DNA of 64,000 nt from Zoogloea sp. (GTDB lineage Bacteria > Pseudomonadota > Gammaproteobacteria > Burkholderiales > Rhodocyclaceae), in contig JADKKC010000003.1 in assembly GCA_016720685.1 (NCBI GenBank), positions 1 to 64,000 of the forward strand, written 5' to 3'. This document shows, in pieces, positions 1 through 8,867 of this stretch (its first letter is position 1; each line of letters starts with the position of its first letter). The position numbers and the translations under genes are program-made. The notes under the pieces were generated by a model, which worked only from the letters and a program-made list of their open reading frames with translations, was not told the DNA's origin and made no database searches.

Positions 1-1763
1 CCGGCGACGCGCCCGCACCGGACCGCAACGCCGGCAAGTCGCTCCGGCGCCTGCGGCTGGCCGTGTGGGTGACCTTCGCGCTCCTGGCCACGCTGGTCAT
101 CGGTGTTGGCGCATCGCTGGTTCGTTACGACCGGGAACAAGCGCTCAAACGCGCCGAATCGGAACTCCAGAGCCTCACCCGCCTGCTCGAAGAACACGTC
201 GCCCGCAGCTTCGGCGAAACCGAAAGCGCCCTGGCCGACCTGGCCGGGCTGCTCGCCACCCGCAACGGCGCCGACGCCTTCGGCGAACGCGAGCTCCAGG
301 CCACGCTGCGCCAGCGGGCCGCCCACCTCCCCGAAGTCGAATACCTTTATGTCGAGCGCGAAGACGGCAGCCTCGCCGCCCACTCCCGCGATGCACAAGC
401 CCGGGATAACGCCGCCGTGGCGCCACCGCGCACGGCCCTGCCCCAGCGCCTTGCCGAAGGCTTCGAGATCGGCAACCCCACACGCAGCCCCGGCAGCGGG
501 CAATGGGTCACCCCGGTCACCCGGCAGGTTTTCGATGCCTCCGGCAAATACCTGGGCACGGTGGGCGCCGCCATCAGCCATGCCTACTTCGACGGCATGT
601 ACCGCGAACTCCAGCTGTCCGACCGCGACACGATCCTCATCCTCCACGCCACCCGCGCCATCACCCTGATCCACCATCCGCCGATCGACAGCCTGATCGG
701 CATGAGCGTGCTGGACTCACCTGCCATCGGCCCGCAGGAATCCCGCAGCCTGGTGGTTACCGGCACGCTCAATGGCGAGTCGGCGGAGCGCGTCACAGCC
801 TACCGACGCCTCGCCGATCGTCCGCTGGTCGTCGGCACCAGCCGGCTGCTCGACGACGCCCTGGCCGATTTCGAAGAACACCGCCGCCGCATTGCCGCCG
901 CCGCAGCCTTCATGCTGGTGCTGCTCGGCGCCCTCGCCCTGCTCCTCCACCGGGACACCCTGCGCCGCGACGAAGATCGCCAGGCCCTGGCCGAACTCAA
1001 CGCCACGCTCGAAGACCGGGTCCGCATCCGCACCGAAGAGCTCGAACAGACCAACCGCGAGCTGCTGAGCTTCAGCTATTCCGTCTCCCACGACCTGCGG
1101 GCACCGCTGCGCGCCATCAACGGCTTTGCCCACGCCCTGGAAGAAGACTACGGCGAGCGCCTCGACGACACCGGGCACAACTATCTGGCACGCCTGAAAA
1201 TGGCCAGCCTGCGAATGGGCGATCTGATCGACGAACTGCTGAAACTGGCCAGTGTTTCCCACCGCCCGCTGCACATCGAGCACACCGACGTGTCGGCCAT
1301 TGCCCGGGAAATTCTCGGTGACCTGGCAAGTCACTCACGCGAACGCGTCATGCATTTCCATGTGGATTCCGAGCTCGGCGCCGACGCTGACGCCGCGCTG
1401 ATCCGCAAGGCCCTCGAAAATCTGATCGGAAACGCCTGGAAGTTTTCGCGGAACAGCCACCCCACGCTGATCCAGGTGGGCGGACGCCCCCACGGCGACG
1501 AAAACCTGTTCTACGTCACCGACAACGGCATCGGATTCGACATGGAGCACGCCGCCCGGCTGTTCCAGCCCTTCCAGCAACTCCACAAGCGCGACGGCTT
1601 CGAGGGCGCCGGCATCGGCCTCGCCAGCGTGCGCCGCATCATCGAACGCCACGGCGGATCGGTGTGGGTGGAATCGGCGCCGGGAACCGGCACCACGGTC
1701 TTCTTCACGTTGCCGCGCAGCCCGGCGATGGTGCGCCGGCCACGGGAGCGGATGCAAAGATGA
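1..1763 (+). CDS. Sensor histidine kinase (5' end outside window)
   Basis: Membrane two-component sensor kinase. The frame is open to the left edge, so the true start may lie upstream; the first in-window start is GTG at 63, and residues below count from there. A hydrophobic segment near residues 4-22 and a second at about 287-306 bracket a periplasmic sensor region that looks Cache/PDC-like by size and layout. A coiled coil leads to the phosphoacceptor motif SHDLRAPL with His343. The ATPase domain has an N-box (NLIGNAWKF, Asn457), a G1 box (DNGIGF, about 487) and a G2 box (GAGIGLASV). This histidine-kinase type is common in bacteriophytochrome-like kinases. There is no receiver domain, and no partner regulator lies downstream because the next gene is convergent. 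The ligand is unknown. Confidence 0.88.
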   Translation, partial: GDAPAPDRNAGKSLRRLRLAVWVTFALLATLVIGVGASLVRYDREQALKRAESELQSLTRLLEEHVARSFGETESALADLAGLLATRNGADAFGERELQATLRQRAAHLPEVEYLYVEREDGSLAAHSRDAQARDNAAVAPPRTALPQRLAEGFEIGNPTRSPGSGQWVTPVTRQVFDASGKYLGTVGAAISHAYFDGMYRELQLSDRDTILILHATRAITLIHHPPIDSLIGMSVLDSPAIGPQESRSLVVTGTLNGESAERVTAYRRLADRPLVVGTSRLLDDALADFEEHRRRIAAAAAFMLVLLGALALLLHRDTLRRDEDRQALAELNATLEDRVRIRTEELEQTNRELLSFSYSVSHDLRAPLRAINGFAHALEEDYGERLDDTGHNYLARLKMASLRMGDLIDELLKLASVSHRPLHIEHTDVSAIAREILGDLASHSRERVMHFHVDSELGADADAALIRKALENLIGNAWKFSRNSHPTLIQVGGRPHGDENLFYVTDNGIGFDMEHAARLFQPFQQLHKRDGFEGAGIGLASVRRIIERHGGSVWVESAPGTGTTVFFTLPRSPAMVRRPRERMQR

Positions 1764-1775
1764 CGGGCACGGCCG

Positions 1776-2336
1776 CTACACGTAGCGGATTTCCAGCACC
1801 TCGATCTCGCGCAACCCTGCCGGGCTCGCAAAACGCACCACATCGCCCTCCCGGGCCTTGAGCAAGGCCCGCGAAAGCGGCGCGATCCAGCTGATGCGGC
1901 CCTCCGAGGCATTGGCCTCATCCACACCGACGATCTGGTAGGTGGATTCGATCTCGCTATCGACGTCGCACACCGTCACCGTCGCGCCAAAGAACACCTG
2001 CTCGACGTTCTCCTGGTCGGCGGGCGCCACCACCGTTGCGCTCTCGAGCCGCTTGAGCAGAAAACGGATACGCCGGTCGATTTCCCGCAGGCGCTTCTTG
2101 CCGTAGATGTAGTCGCCGTTCTCGGAACGGTCGCCATTGGACGCGGCCCAGCGGATGGTTTCCACCAGCACCGGACGCTCGCCCCGCACAAGCTGGTCGA
2201 GCTCGGCACGCAGCACTTCATAGCCGCGGCGGGTCATGTAGTTGTGGGTGCCAGGCGGCAAAGTCGGCACGCCCGGCGCCGCGGCCTCATCGTTCTCGTC
2301 GTCCTCGTCGTTTTCCTTGACGAAAGCCTTATTCAC
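1776..2336 (-). CDS. greB: Transcription elongation factor GreB
   Basis: GreB releases backtracked RNA polymerase by stimulating cleavage of the nascent transcript. The core beginning TRRGYEVLRAEL carries the Gre coiled-coil signature (WAASNGDRSENGDYIYGKKR, acidic tip residues included) and an FKBP-like C-terminal domain (SRALLKAREGDVV). I chose the GTG at 2336, giving 186 residues, because a GGAG box lies about 9 bases upstream and the first residues (NKAFVKE followed by an acidic D/E-rich stretch) resemble the N-terminal extension of betaproteobacterial GreB. The frame runs further upstream, but that part does not look coding. It stands alone, convergent with the sensor kinase gene with 12 bases between. 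Confidence 0.93.
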   Translation of the reverse strand: MNKAFVKENDEDDENDEAAAPGVPTLPPGTHNYMTRRGYEVLRAELDQLVRGERPVLVETIRWAASNGDRSENGDYIYGKKRLREIDRRIRFLLKRLESATVVAPADQENVEQVFFGATVTVCDVDSEIESTYQIVGVDEANASEGRISWIAPLSRALLKAREGDVVRFASPAGLREIEVLEIRYV

Positions 2337-2425
2337 GTTGCAACACTCCGGAAACACAAAAACGGGACGCCAATGGTAGGAGCGGCCCGCCGGACTGGCA
2401 AGCGGCGAGCGCTCCGGGTTGCCCT

Positions 2426-2659
2426 TCAGTGATAAATGGCAGGCTGGGTCATCAGGGTGCCGTAATCGGCAATCCAGTTCTCGAAATCGAGCATTTCGGT
2501 GGCCGCCTCGGCCACATCCCTCAGCTCGCGGCGAAAACGCCGGGCGGCTTCGTCCCGGAACAGGGCGCCAACCCCGCGCCGCTTGTCGATCACCTCCACG
2601 GCATCGAGGCTGGGATAATCCACCACGTAAAGCACCGGGTTGTTGAGTACCACGTTCAT
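2426..2659 (-). CDS. DUF3567-type small protein
   Basis: A 77-residue soluble protein starting MNVVLNNPVLYVVDYPSLDAV with the motif EVIDKRRGVGALF. It resembles the DUF3567 family of small betaproteobacterial proteins of unknown function. The start at 2659 is supported by GGAG about 8 bases upstream; the longer open frame above it is rejected. It lies in the same direction as greB, about 90 bases upstream of the greB start, so the two could share a transcript. No catalytic or metal-binding motif is visible, and I infer no function. The family assignment is from memory of the N-terminal motif and is moderately sure. Confidence 0.72.
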   Translation of the reverse strand: MNVVLNNPVLYVVDYPSLDAVEVIDKRRGVGALFRDEAARRFRRELRDVAEAATEMLDFENWIADYGTLMTQPAIYH

Positions 2660-2850
2660 GACAGGTCTCCTGGACAGCGGTTTGGCCTTCTGTGCGTTGG
2701 TGCAACTTTTGGTGCCACTTCGGGTGATGCTACAGGTGGGAACGTCCGCAGCCGTTGCAAGTTCCCGCACGTCGTTGTATTTCCTTCGACCCCGGCCTAA
2801 GATTCAGCGAAACCCGCTTGCAGGCGCGCAATCACGAATCCCGACCAGGC
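2660..2850. promoter_or_regulatory. Divergent intergenic region
   Basis: This 191-base gap separates the minus-strand DUF3567 gene from the plus-strand YdcH-like gene, so it must hold promoters for both. I do not see a convincing -35/-10 pair, and there is no further open frame that looks coding. Confidence 0.4.
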
Positions 2851-3075
2851 ATGAACGACAGCAACGAACCCACCGCCGATGTCACCAGCCTTTCGTCAAG
2901 GCTGAAGGTTCTCACCACCGAGCACCGGGATCTCGACGCCATCATTCACCAGATCGCCCTGGCACCGCCGCCTGGCGACGATCTCCTGCTGCGCCGCCTC
3001 AAAAAACGCAAGCTGCTGATCAAAGACCGTATCTCCATCATTCAGCACATGATGGATCCTGACGTGCCGGCCTGA
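2851..3075 (+). CDS. YdcH family protein (DUF465)
   Basis: A 74-residue protein beginning MNDSNEPTADV. The core (SRLKVLTTEHRDLDAIIHQI, then LLLRRLKKRKLLIKDRISII) is the heptad-rich pattern of the DUF465/YdcH family, small helical-hairpin proteins of unknown function. The family is recognised by the H-x-x-L-D spacing and the K-K-x-K-L-x-L-K-D segment, both visible here. I chose the ATG at 2851; in-frame codons above it extend into the intergenic gap. It ends 45 bases before the sulfhydrylase gene and could be co-transcribed with it, although no functional link is known. Confidence 0.85.
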   Translation: MNDSNEPTADVTSLSSRLKVLTTEHRDLDAIIHQIALAPPPGDDLLLRRLKKRKLLIKDRISIIQHMMDPDVPA

Positions 3076-3120
3076 CTTTCAGGGCGGCCACAACCCCAGC
3101 CCCTCCGCGACGAAAACCGC

Positions 3121-4428
3121 ATGCCTATCCACCGTAACGCCGGGGCCGACACGCTCGCCCTGCACGCCGGCCAGACGCCCGACCCTGTTCACCATTCACG
3201 GGCCACGCCGATCCACTTCACCACCAGCTACGTCTTCGAAAGCTCCGACCACGCCGCCGCCCTGTTCAACCAGGAGCGCGCCGGGCACGTCTATTCGCGC
3301 ATCTCCAACCCGACCAACGCGGTGCTCGAAGAGCGCATCGCCGCCCTCGACGGCGGCGTCGGCGCCATCGCCTGCGCCAGCGGCCAGGCCGCCCTGATGC
3401 TCGCCATCACCACGCTGATGGGTAGCGGCGGCCACATCGTCGCTTCGCGCTCGCTGTACGGCGGCTCCCATAACCTGCTCGCCTACACGCTGCCCCGCTT
3501 CGGTATCGAAACCACCTTCGTCGCGCCCGGCGACCTTCACGCCTGGCACGCCGCCATCCGCCCCGAAACCCGCCTGCTGTTTGGCGAGGCCATCTGCAAT
3601 CCCAGCCTCGAAGTGCTCGACATCCCGGCCGTCGCCGACATCGCCCACGCCGCCCGCGTGCCGCTGATAGTCGACGCCACCCTGGTCACACCGGCCCTGC
3701 AATGCCCCATCGACCTCGGCGCCGATCTGGTGATGCACTCTGCAACCAAGTTTCTCGGCGGCCACGGCGTGGCAATCGGCGGCCTGCTCGTGGATGGCGG
3801 CAGCTTCGACTGGGAAGGGGCGGCAGCGCACTTCCCGACGCTTACCGAGCCCTACGACGGCTTCCACAACATGGATTTCGCCGAGGAATCCCCCATCGCA
3901 GCCTTCCTGCTGCGCGCCCGCCGCGAAGGCCTGCGCGATTTCGGCGCCTGCCTGTCGCCAATGAACGCCTTCCAGATCCTGCAGGGCATCGAGACCCTCG
4001 GCCTGCGCATGCAACGCCACGTCTCCAACGCCCGCGCGCTGGTCGCCCACCTGGCCGCCCACCCACTGGTCGAATCGGTGGCCTGGCCCGAACTCGACAG
4101 TCACCCGGACAAAGCCCTCGCTGCCCGACTGTTGCCGAAGGGCTGCGGCGGCGTGTTCAGTTTCAGCCTCAAGGGCGGTCGCCCGGCCGGAAGCACCTTC
4201 ATCGAAGCCCTGCGTCTCTTTTCGCACCTGGCCAATGTCGGCGACGCCAAGTCGCTGGCCATCCACCCGGCCAGCACCACCCACTTCCGCATGTCGCCGC
4301 AGGCACTGCTTGCAGCCGGCATCACCGAAGGCACCATCCGCCTGTCGGCCGGGCTCGAAGATCCTTCCGACCTGATCGAAGACCTGGACCGCGGCCTCAA
4401 TGCCGTCCAGAAGGCCATAGCACGATGA
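3121..4428 (+). CDS. O-acetylhomoserine sulfhydrylase-like PLP enzyme
   Basis: A 435-residue Cys/Met-metabolism PLP-dependent enzyme, the usual length for O-acetylhomoserine aminocarboxypropyltransferase (MetY), which makes homocysteine from O-acetylhomoserine and sulfide. Visible features are YSRISNPTNAVLEERIAALD near the N-terminus, the SGQAAL cofactor-phosphate region, and the Schiff-base lysine in HSATKFLGGHG (Lys210). Cystathionine gamma-synthase or methionine gamma-lyase activity cannot be excluded from sequence alone. The stop codon overlaps the start of the following hydrolase gene (ATGA), which implies translational coupling. Only 45 bases separate it from the upstream YdcH-like gene, leaving no room for a SAM riboswitch. 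Confidence 0.87.
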   Translation: MPIHRNAGADTLALHAGQTPDPVHHSRATPIHFTTSYVFESSDHAAALFNQERAGHVYSRISNPTNAVLEERIAALDGGVGAIACASGQAALMLAITTLMGSGGHIVASRSLYGGSHNLLAYTLPRFGIETTFVAPGDLHAWHAAIRPETRLLFGEAICNPSLEVLDIPAVADIAHAARVPLIVDATLVTPALQCPIDLGADLVMHSATKFLGGHGVAIGGLLVDGGSFDWEGAAAHFPTLTEPYDGFHNMDFAEESPIAAFLLRARREGLRDFGACLSPMNAFQILQGIETLGLRMQRHVSNARALVAHLAAHPLVESVAWPELDSHPDKALAARLLPKGCGGVFSFSLKGGRPAGSTFIEALRLFSHLANVGDAKSLAIHPASTTHFRMSPQALLAAGITEGTIRLSAGLEDPSDLIEDLDRGLNAVQKAIAR

Positions 4429-5279
4429 AAATCAACCTCTCCGACCTGCACTCCGGTCACATCTCCGGGTACTCCAGTTATTTCTACACCGGCGGCCGCA
4501 CCCTTGAACCCGGGCGCCCGACTGCCGTGTTCATCCACGGCGCCGGCCACGACCACAGCGTCTGGACCCTTCAAACCCGCTACTTCGTGTCCCACGGCTG
4601 GAACGTGATTGCGCCCGATCTGCCCGGCCACGGCCACTCTGCCGGGCCAGGCCTCAAATCGATCGACGAGATGGCGAAATGGGTGCTGGCGGTAATCACC
4701 GAGCTGGGTGCCCGGCACGTCATGCTGATCGGCCACAGCATGGGCTCGCTGATTGCCCTGCAGGCGGCGGCCACCGCCCCCGACCAGATTTCACGCCTGG
4801 CCCTTGTCGGCTCCGTCGCCCCCATGCCGGTTGCCGCGCCACTGCTTGATGCCACGCTCACCGACCGGAACAAGGCCCACGCCATGATCAACCAGTGGTC
4901 CTACGCCCCACGCGCGCAACTGGGCGCCAGCAGCATTCCGGGGCTCTGCCTCACCGCGCTCAATGAGCGCCTGATGCAGCGCCAGGCCCCGGGCGTGCTC
5001 CATACCGACATGGCCGCCTGCAATGCCTACACCGAAGGCTTCGACGCCGCTGCCCAGGTGCGCTGCCCAACCCTGCTGCTCAGCTCGGCCCAGGATCGCA
5101 TGACGCCACCCAAGGCCATCGAGCCCCTCGCCAAAGCCTTCACCGGCGGCGCCCCGCTCACCCGCATCATCCTGCCCGACGCCGGTCATGCCATGATGTC
5201 CGAAGCCCCGGGCGCCGTTCTGGACGCCCTGTGGAACTTTGCCAGCACTCCCGCGCAGCCCACCTGGGCGCACCAATGA
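4425..5279 (+). CDS. Alpha/beta hydrolase
   Basis: A 284-residue cytoplasmic alpha/beta-hydrolase. The oxyanion segment HGAGHDHSVW, the nucleophile elbow GHSMGS (Ser105), the acid loop SSAQDRMTPP and the late histidine in DAGHAMMSEAP form a complete catalytic triad in the usual order, with the lid region between about residues 130 and 200. The start ATG overlaps the stop of the PLP enzyme gene by four bases, so the two proteins are likely made together; that suggests, but does not show, that it acts on a homoserine-ester or thioester metabolite. The substrate cannot be read from the sequence. Confidence 0.87.
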   Translation: MKINLSDLHSGHISGYSSYFYTGGRTLEPGRPTAVFIHGAGHDHSVWTLQTRYFVSHGWNVIAPDLPGHGHSAGPGLKSIDEMAKWVLAVITELGARHVMLIGHSMGSLIALQAAATAPDQISRLALVGSVAPMPVAAPLLDATLTDRNKAHAMINQWSYAPRAQLGASSIPGLCLTALNERLMQRQAPGVLHTDMAACNAYTEGFDAAAQVRCPTLLLSSAQDRMTPPKAIEPLAKAFTGGAPLTRIILPDAGHAMMSEAPGAVLDALWNFASTPAQPTWAHQ

Positions 5280-5335
5280 TCTGAAGCCCCGTCCCCGCTG
5301 CCATCAACCCCAAAAAAACGATAACGGAAATAATC

Positions 5336-6133
5336 ATGGCCCAGCACACTCCCCCGACAGACCACGAGACAGCCGCTGCCGCATTGCCTTTTCCCACCAT
5401 CCGCAGCGTCGGCCTCGGCGCCCCCTTCCGCTGGATAAGCCTGGGCTTCGCCGATCTCAGAGCCTGCCCGGTCGCCAGCCTTTTCTACGGCTTCTGCTTC
5501 ACCGCCATGGGCCTGCTGGTTACTTTTGTCTTCGAGCACGCCTATCAGTACACGTCGGCGGTTTCCACGGGCTTCCTGCTGCTGGCACCCTTCTTTGCGA
5601 TGGGGCTTTACGAACTCTCACGACGACGCCAACTCGGCCAGCCCTGCGAGCTGGCGCCCACCCTCACGGTATGGCGGCGCAACGCCGGCAATATCGCGGT
5701 GTTTGCTGCCGTACTCACCGTGGTTTTCCTGATCTGGGCACGCGCGTCGCTGGTGATCTTCGCCATGTTCTACACCCAGGAAATGCCCAATCTCACCGGC
5801 TTCCTGACCCAGGTACTGTCCATCGACAACCTTGAATTCCTGATGATCTATTTCGGCGTCGGCCTCGTGTTCGCACTGCTCGTGTTTGCGGTCAGCGTGG
5901 TATCGATCCCGCTGATGCTCGACCGCAACCAGGATGCCGTCACCTCGATGATCGCCAGCATTCGCGCCCTGGCCGAAAATCCGCTGCCGCTGCTCATCTG
6001 GGCCGCCCTGATCGTCACCCTGACCCTCCTCGGCTTCCTCAGCTTTCACCTCGGTCTTGTGGTGCTGATGCCCGTAGTCGGCCACGCAACCTGGCATGCC
6101 TACCGAGATCTCGTGGCGCCACTTCCGAACTAA
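5336..6133 (+). CDS. DUF2189 integral membrane protein
   Basis: A 265-residue polytopic inner-membrane protein with about six hydrophobic segments. The N-terminal motif PFRWISLGFADLRACPVASLFYG (given in two halves: PFRWISLGFADL and CPVASLFYG) and the ending GHATWHAYRDLV are characteristic of DUF2189, a family often annotated as related to cytochrome c oxidase subunit I although it lacks heme-ligand histidine pairs. An in-frame ATG follows a GGAAATAATC stretch, a weak ribosome site. It overlaps the convergent transporter gene by four bases at their stop codons. No function is established. Confidence 0.82.
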   Translation: MAQHTPPTDHETAAAALPFPTIRSVGLGAPFRWISLGFADLRACPVASLFYGFCFTAMGLLVTFVFEHAYQYTSAVSTGFLLLAPFFAMGLYELSRRRQLGQPCELAPTLTVWRRNAGNIAVFAAVLTVVFLIWARASLVIFAMFYTQEMPNLTGFLTQVLSIDNLEFLMIYFGVGLVFALLVFAVSVVSIPLMLDRNQDAVTSMIASIRALAENPLPLLIWAALIVTLTLLGFLSFHLGLVVLMPVVGHATWHAYRDLVAPLPN

Positions 6134-6996
6134 TTGCGGCGCGCCTCGCCCCGCGCCAGCGCGATCACCGCCCCCAGCACGATCGCGCCACCGGCCGCTT
6201 GGGGCAGCGCAAGCGGTTCGCCGAGAAACACCGCGGCCAGCCCAAACGTCACCACCGGCTCCAGCGTCGACAAGGTGGCCGCATCCGCGGCACCAAGACG
6301 CTGGATGCCCGCAAAAAAACTCACCATTGCCACCACCGTCGACACCAGCGCGATCGCCAGCACGGCCACCCAGGCCGTCGGCGAATCGGGAAAACGCGGC
6401 TCCGTCACCCAGCAGATCACGCCAAACACCACCGCCGCAGAGAGCATCACCACCGTTGCCGCCGCGAGGGAATCCTCCGCCCTCAGCACACGGCTGCCGA
6501 CAAGGATGTACACCGAATAGATCAGCGCCGTTGCCGCCCCGAATGCAATCCCGAGGCTGCTTCCGGCAAGCCCGCCGCCAATGGTCAGGGCTGTGCCCAG
6601 CAAGGCCGCAATCACCGCCGCAACGCGCAGCACAGTGAGCCGCTCACCCAGAAAAACCACGCCCAGGACGGTGACCAGGAAGGGATAGAGGTAGAGCAGC
6701 AGGGACACCAGCCCCGCCGATGCATGCTTGAGCGCCGAGAAAAAGCACAGCGACTGCCCCACGTAGCCCACGCCTCCCATCAGTGCGAGCACCCGCATAT
6801 TGCGGCGCGACGGCCAGCGCCGGCGCCCCGCAACCATCACCGCGGCCATCACCCCGCCAGCGATCAGAAAGCGCAGGAACAGCACTGCCGTAAGCTCCAC
6901 GCCACCAGCGAAGGCGAAGCGTGCAAAAATCGCCATCGCCCCGAAGGACACCGCCGACAACGCGATCAGGCCAGCCCCTGTCCAGCGTGGGTTCAT
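6130..6996 (-). CDS. DMT superfamily (EamA) transporter
   Basis: An inner-membrane transporter of about 288 residues with ten predicted hydrophobic segments and two EamA repeats; the first repeat ends near LGVVFLGERLTVLR and the second near LAAVFLGEPLALPQ, the typical FLGE motif in both halves. Such proteins usually export amino acids or other small metabolites; the substrate is unknown. I used the ATG at 6996. A TTG four codons upstream at 7008 has a better-placed GGAAGG ribosome site, so the true start could be there. The gene is single and convergent with the DUF2189 gene. Confidence 0.85.
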   Translation of the reverse strand: MNPRWTGAGLIALSAVSFGAMAIFARFAFAGGVELTAVLFLRFLIAGGVMAAVMVAGRRRWPSRRNMRVLALMGGVGYVGQSLCFFSALKHASAGLVSLLLYLYPFLVTVLGVVFLGERLTVLRVAAVIAALLGTALTIGGGLAGSSLGIAFGAATALIYSVYILVGSRVLRAEDSLAAATVVMLSAAVVFGVICWVTEPRFPDSPTAWVAVLAIALVSTVVAMVSFFAGIQRLGAADAATLSTLEPVVTFGLAAVFLGEPLALPQAAGGAIVLGAVIALARGEARRN

Positions 6997-7192
6997 CGTT
7001 CGCAACAAGGCACGGCCTTCCCGAAAAGGGTCGAATCCTGCGGCCCGCCCCGGAGGGCGTCAAGAAAAAGCAGGCATTTGGGCCACACTGGCCGCCCCCT
7101 GGCGCCATTTCTTGCAACAAGCCTTTGCAATCCGGCGCCTCCTGTGGCGAAAATGCCAATTGATGCTTTTTCGCATTCACCGAAAGGCCACC

Positions 7193-7894
7193 ATGCAGAC
7201 CCGAACCCTCCTCTCCCTCGCTCTCGTCCTTGCGCTTGCCGCCGCCCAGGCACACGGCGCCGACGCATCGGCTCCCGTGCTCCCCACCGCCGACATCTCG
7301 GTCGAAAGCAGCCTCAGCGCACCCAACGACCAGTTTCGTGCGCAGGTGTATTTCGAAGCCACCGACAGCAATCCCGCCGAGCTCGCCCGCAAGGTAAACA
7401 GCACGATCAGCCAGGCCATCCAGACTTCCCGCGCCTACCCGGCGGTCAAGGTGCGCACTTCGGGCAACAACACCTACCCGATCTACGGCAAAACCGGCCG
7501 CAACATCGAATCCTGGCGCATGCGCTCCACGCTGGCCCTCGAAAGCAAGAACACCGCACCGCTTTCCGAGCTCATCGGCAAGCTGCAGCAGACCATGGTG
7601 ATCGGTGGGCTCAGCGCCGCGCCCTCGCCGGAAACCGTCAAGAAAGCCGAAGACGAAGCCATCACCAACGCCCTCGCCGCATTCCAGGCGCGGGCCCGGC
7701 TGGTTGCCGCCGGCCTCGATAAAAAGTGGAAGATCAAACACGTGTCGGTGAACACCACCGGCATCCAGCCCAGGCCCGTCATGCCTTACGCCCGCGCCGC
7801 CATGATGGCCGCCGATGCGGCGCCGGCCCCCATCGAGGCCGGCGAAAGCCCGGTGTCAGTGTCGGTGAGCGGGCAGATCGAGCTGATGGAATGA
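7193..7894 (+). CDS. SIMPL domain (DUF541) periplasmic protein
   Basis: A 233-residue secreted protein. A signal peptide (MQTRTLLSLALVLALAAAQA then HGADA) is followed by a SIMPL/DUF541 fold: an early beta-rich part, the central YPAVKVRTSGNNTYPIYGKT segment and the repeated EDEAITNALAAFQARA helix. A ribosome site GAAAGG sits 5-6 bases before the ATG, which decides this start over a much longer open frame. It overlaps dtd by four bases (ATGA), so the two are probably translated together. The family is widespread, and its periplasmic role is not known. Confidence 0.87.
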   Translation: MQTRTLLSLALVLALAAAQAHGADASAPVLPTADISVESSLSAPNDQFRAQVYFEATDSNPAELARKVNSTISQAIQTSRAYPAVKVRTSGNNTYPIYGKTGRNIESWRMRSTLALESKNTAPLSELIGKLQQTMVIGGLSAAPSPETVKKAEDEAITNALAAFQARARLVAAGLDKKWKIKHVSVNTTGIQPRPVMPYARAAMMAADAAPAPIEAGESPVSVSVSGQIELME

Positions 7895-8328
7895 TCGCCC
7901 TGATCCAGCGGGTGCTCGAAGCGCGCGTCACGGTTGCCGGGCAAACGGTCGGCGAGATCGGCCCGGGGCTGCTCGCACTGCTTGCCGTCGAAAAAGGCGA
8001 CGCGCCGGCCAACGCTGCGCGCATGGTGGAGCGCCTGCTGGGCTACCGGGTTTTTTCCGATGCCGAGGGCCGCATGAATCTTTCCCTCGCCGACACGGGC
8101 GGCGAACTGCTGCTGGTATCGCAGTTCACCCTGGCCGCAGATACCACCAAGGGAATGCGCCCCAGCTTCACGCCAGCCGCATCGCCCGAAGACGCCGAGC
8201 GCCTGTTCAACGAAGTCGTCGCCCTTGCAAAGCGCTGCCACCCCAAGGTGGCGACCGGCGTATTCGGCGCAGAAATGTCTGTTTCACTGATCAATCATGG
8301 CCCGGTCACTTTCCGTCTCACGGCTTGA
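7891..8328 (+). CDS. dtd: D-aminoacyl-tRNA deacylase
   Basis: Dtd removes D-amino acids (and glycine mischarged on tRNA-Ala) from tRNA, a proofreading step in the cytoplasm. At 145 residues it has the normal family length. Both family signatures are present: SQFTLAADTTKGMRPSF in the middle and the Gly-cisPro motif NHGPVTF near the C-terminus. It starts MIALIQRV, overlapping the SIMPL gene by four bases, and its 3' end overlaps the next gene by 32 bases, so the three genes form a tight unit. Confidence 0.96.
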   Translation: MIALIQRVLEARVTVAGQTVGEIGPGLLALLAVEKGDAPANAARMVERLLGYRVFSDAEGRMNLSLADTGGELLLVSQFTLAADTTKGMRPSFTPAASPEDAERLFNEVVALAKRCHPKVATGVFGAEMSVSLINHGPVTFRLTA

Positions 8329-8845
8329 GCGCCGCGTCGGCCTGCTGCTTGCGCTGGTGCTTCTTGCCGGCTGCAGCCAGGTTCCGGAGCGCCCCGCGAC
8401 ATCCTCCGCGCCCCACCGCGCCTCAACGCCGTCGCGCAACTGGTTTGCGCTGCCCCGTGACGACCACGCGCAGGAACTGGTGCTCTACGCACTGGGCCTG
8501 CTCGATACCGGCTACCGCTTCGGGGGCAAGAACCCCGAAGCCGGGCTCGACTGCAGCGGAATGGTCAGCTACATCGTCGAGCAGGTGAGCGGCAAGAAAC
8601 TGCCCTACAACGCCGCCGGCATTGCCGAACGCACCCGGCCAGTGCCTGCCGGCGCAATCCGCCCGGGCGACCTGGTGTTTTTCAACACACTGGGCCGCAG
8701 CTACTCGCACATGGGTATCTACATGGGCGACGGCAAGTTCATCCACGCGCCCAACAGCCGCGGCAAAGTGCGGATCGAGCGCATGGACAACCGCTACTTT
8801 GCCGCGCGCTTCGAGGGCGCACGCACCCTTCAGCCAGAGGGCTGA
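8297..8845 (+). CDS. NlpC/P60 family lipoprotein (cell wall hydrolase)
   Basis: A 182-residue putative outer-membrane lipoprotein with a C-terminal NlpC/P60 peptidase domain that would cut peptidoglycan stem peptides. The lipobox LLAGC places the lipidated Cys at residue 26. The catalytic Cys is in LDCSGMV (Cys86), the His in SYSHMGIY (His138) and the third polar residue in IHAPN (His150). The gene starts inside the end of dtd (32-base overlap), so expression is tied to the dtd transcript. It resembles the YafL/Spr-type enzymes; the exact cleavage specificity cannot be told. Confidence 0.88.
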   Translation: MARSLSVSRLERRVGLLLALVLLAGCSQVPERPATSSAPHRASTPSRNWFALPRDDHAQELVLYALGLLDTGYRFGGKNPEAGLDCSGMVSYIVEQVSGKKLPYNAAGIAERTRPVPAGAIRPGDLVFFNTLGRSYSHMGIYMGDGKFIHAPNSRGKVRIERMDNRYFAARFEGARTLQPEG

Positions 8846-8867
8846 CGCCCTCTTCCACGCAGCGATT

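Noticed and set aside
3076..3120. SAM or similar riboswitch before the O-acetylhomoserine sulfhydrylase-like gene
   Set aside because: Only 45 bases lie between the genes, too few for any known SAM riboswitch, and no terminator or anti-terminator is present.
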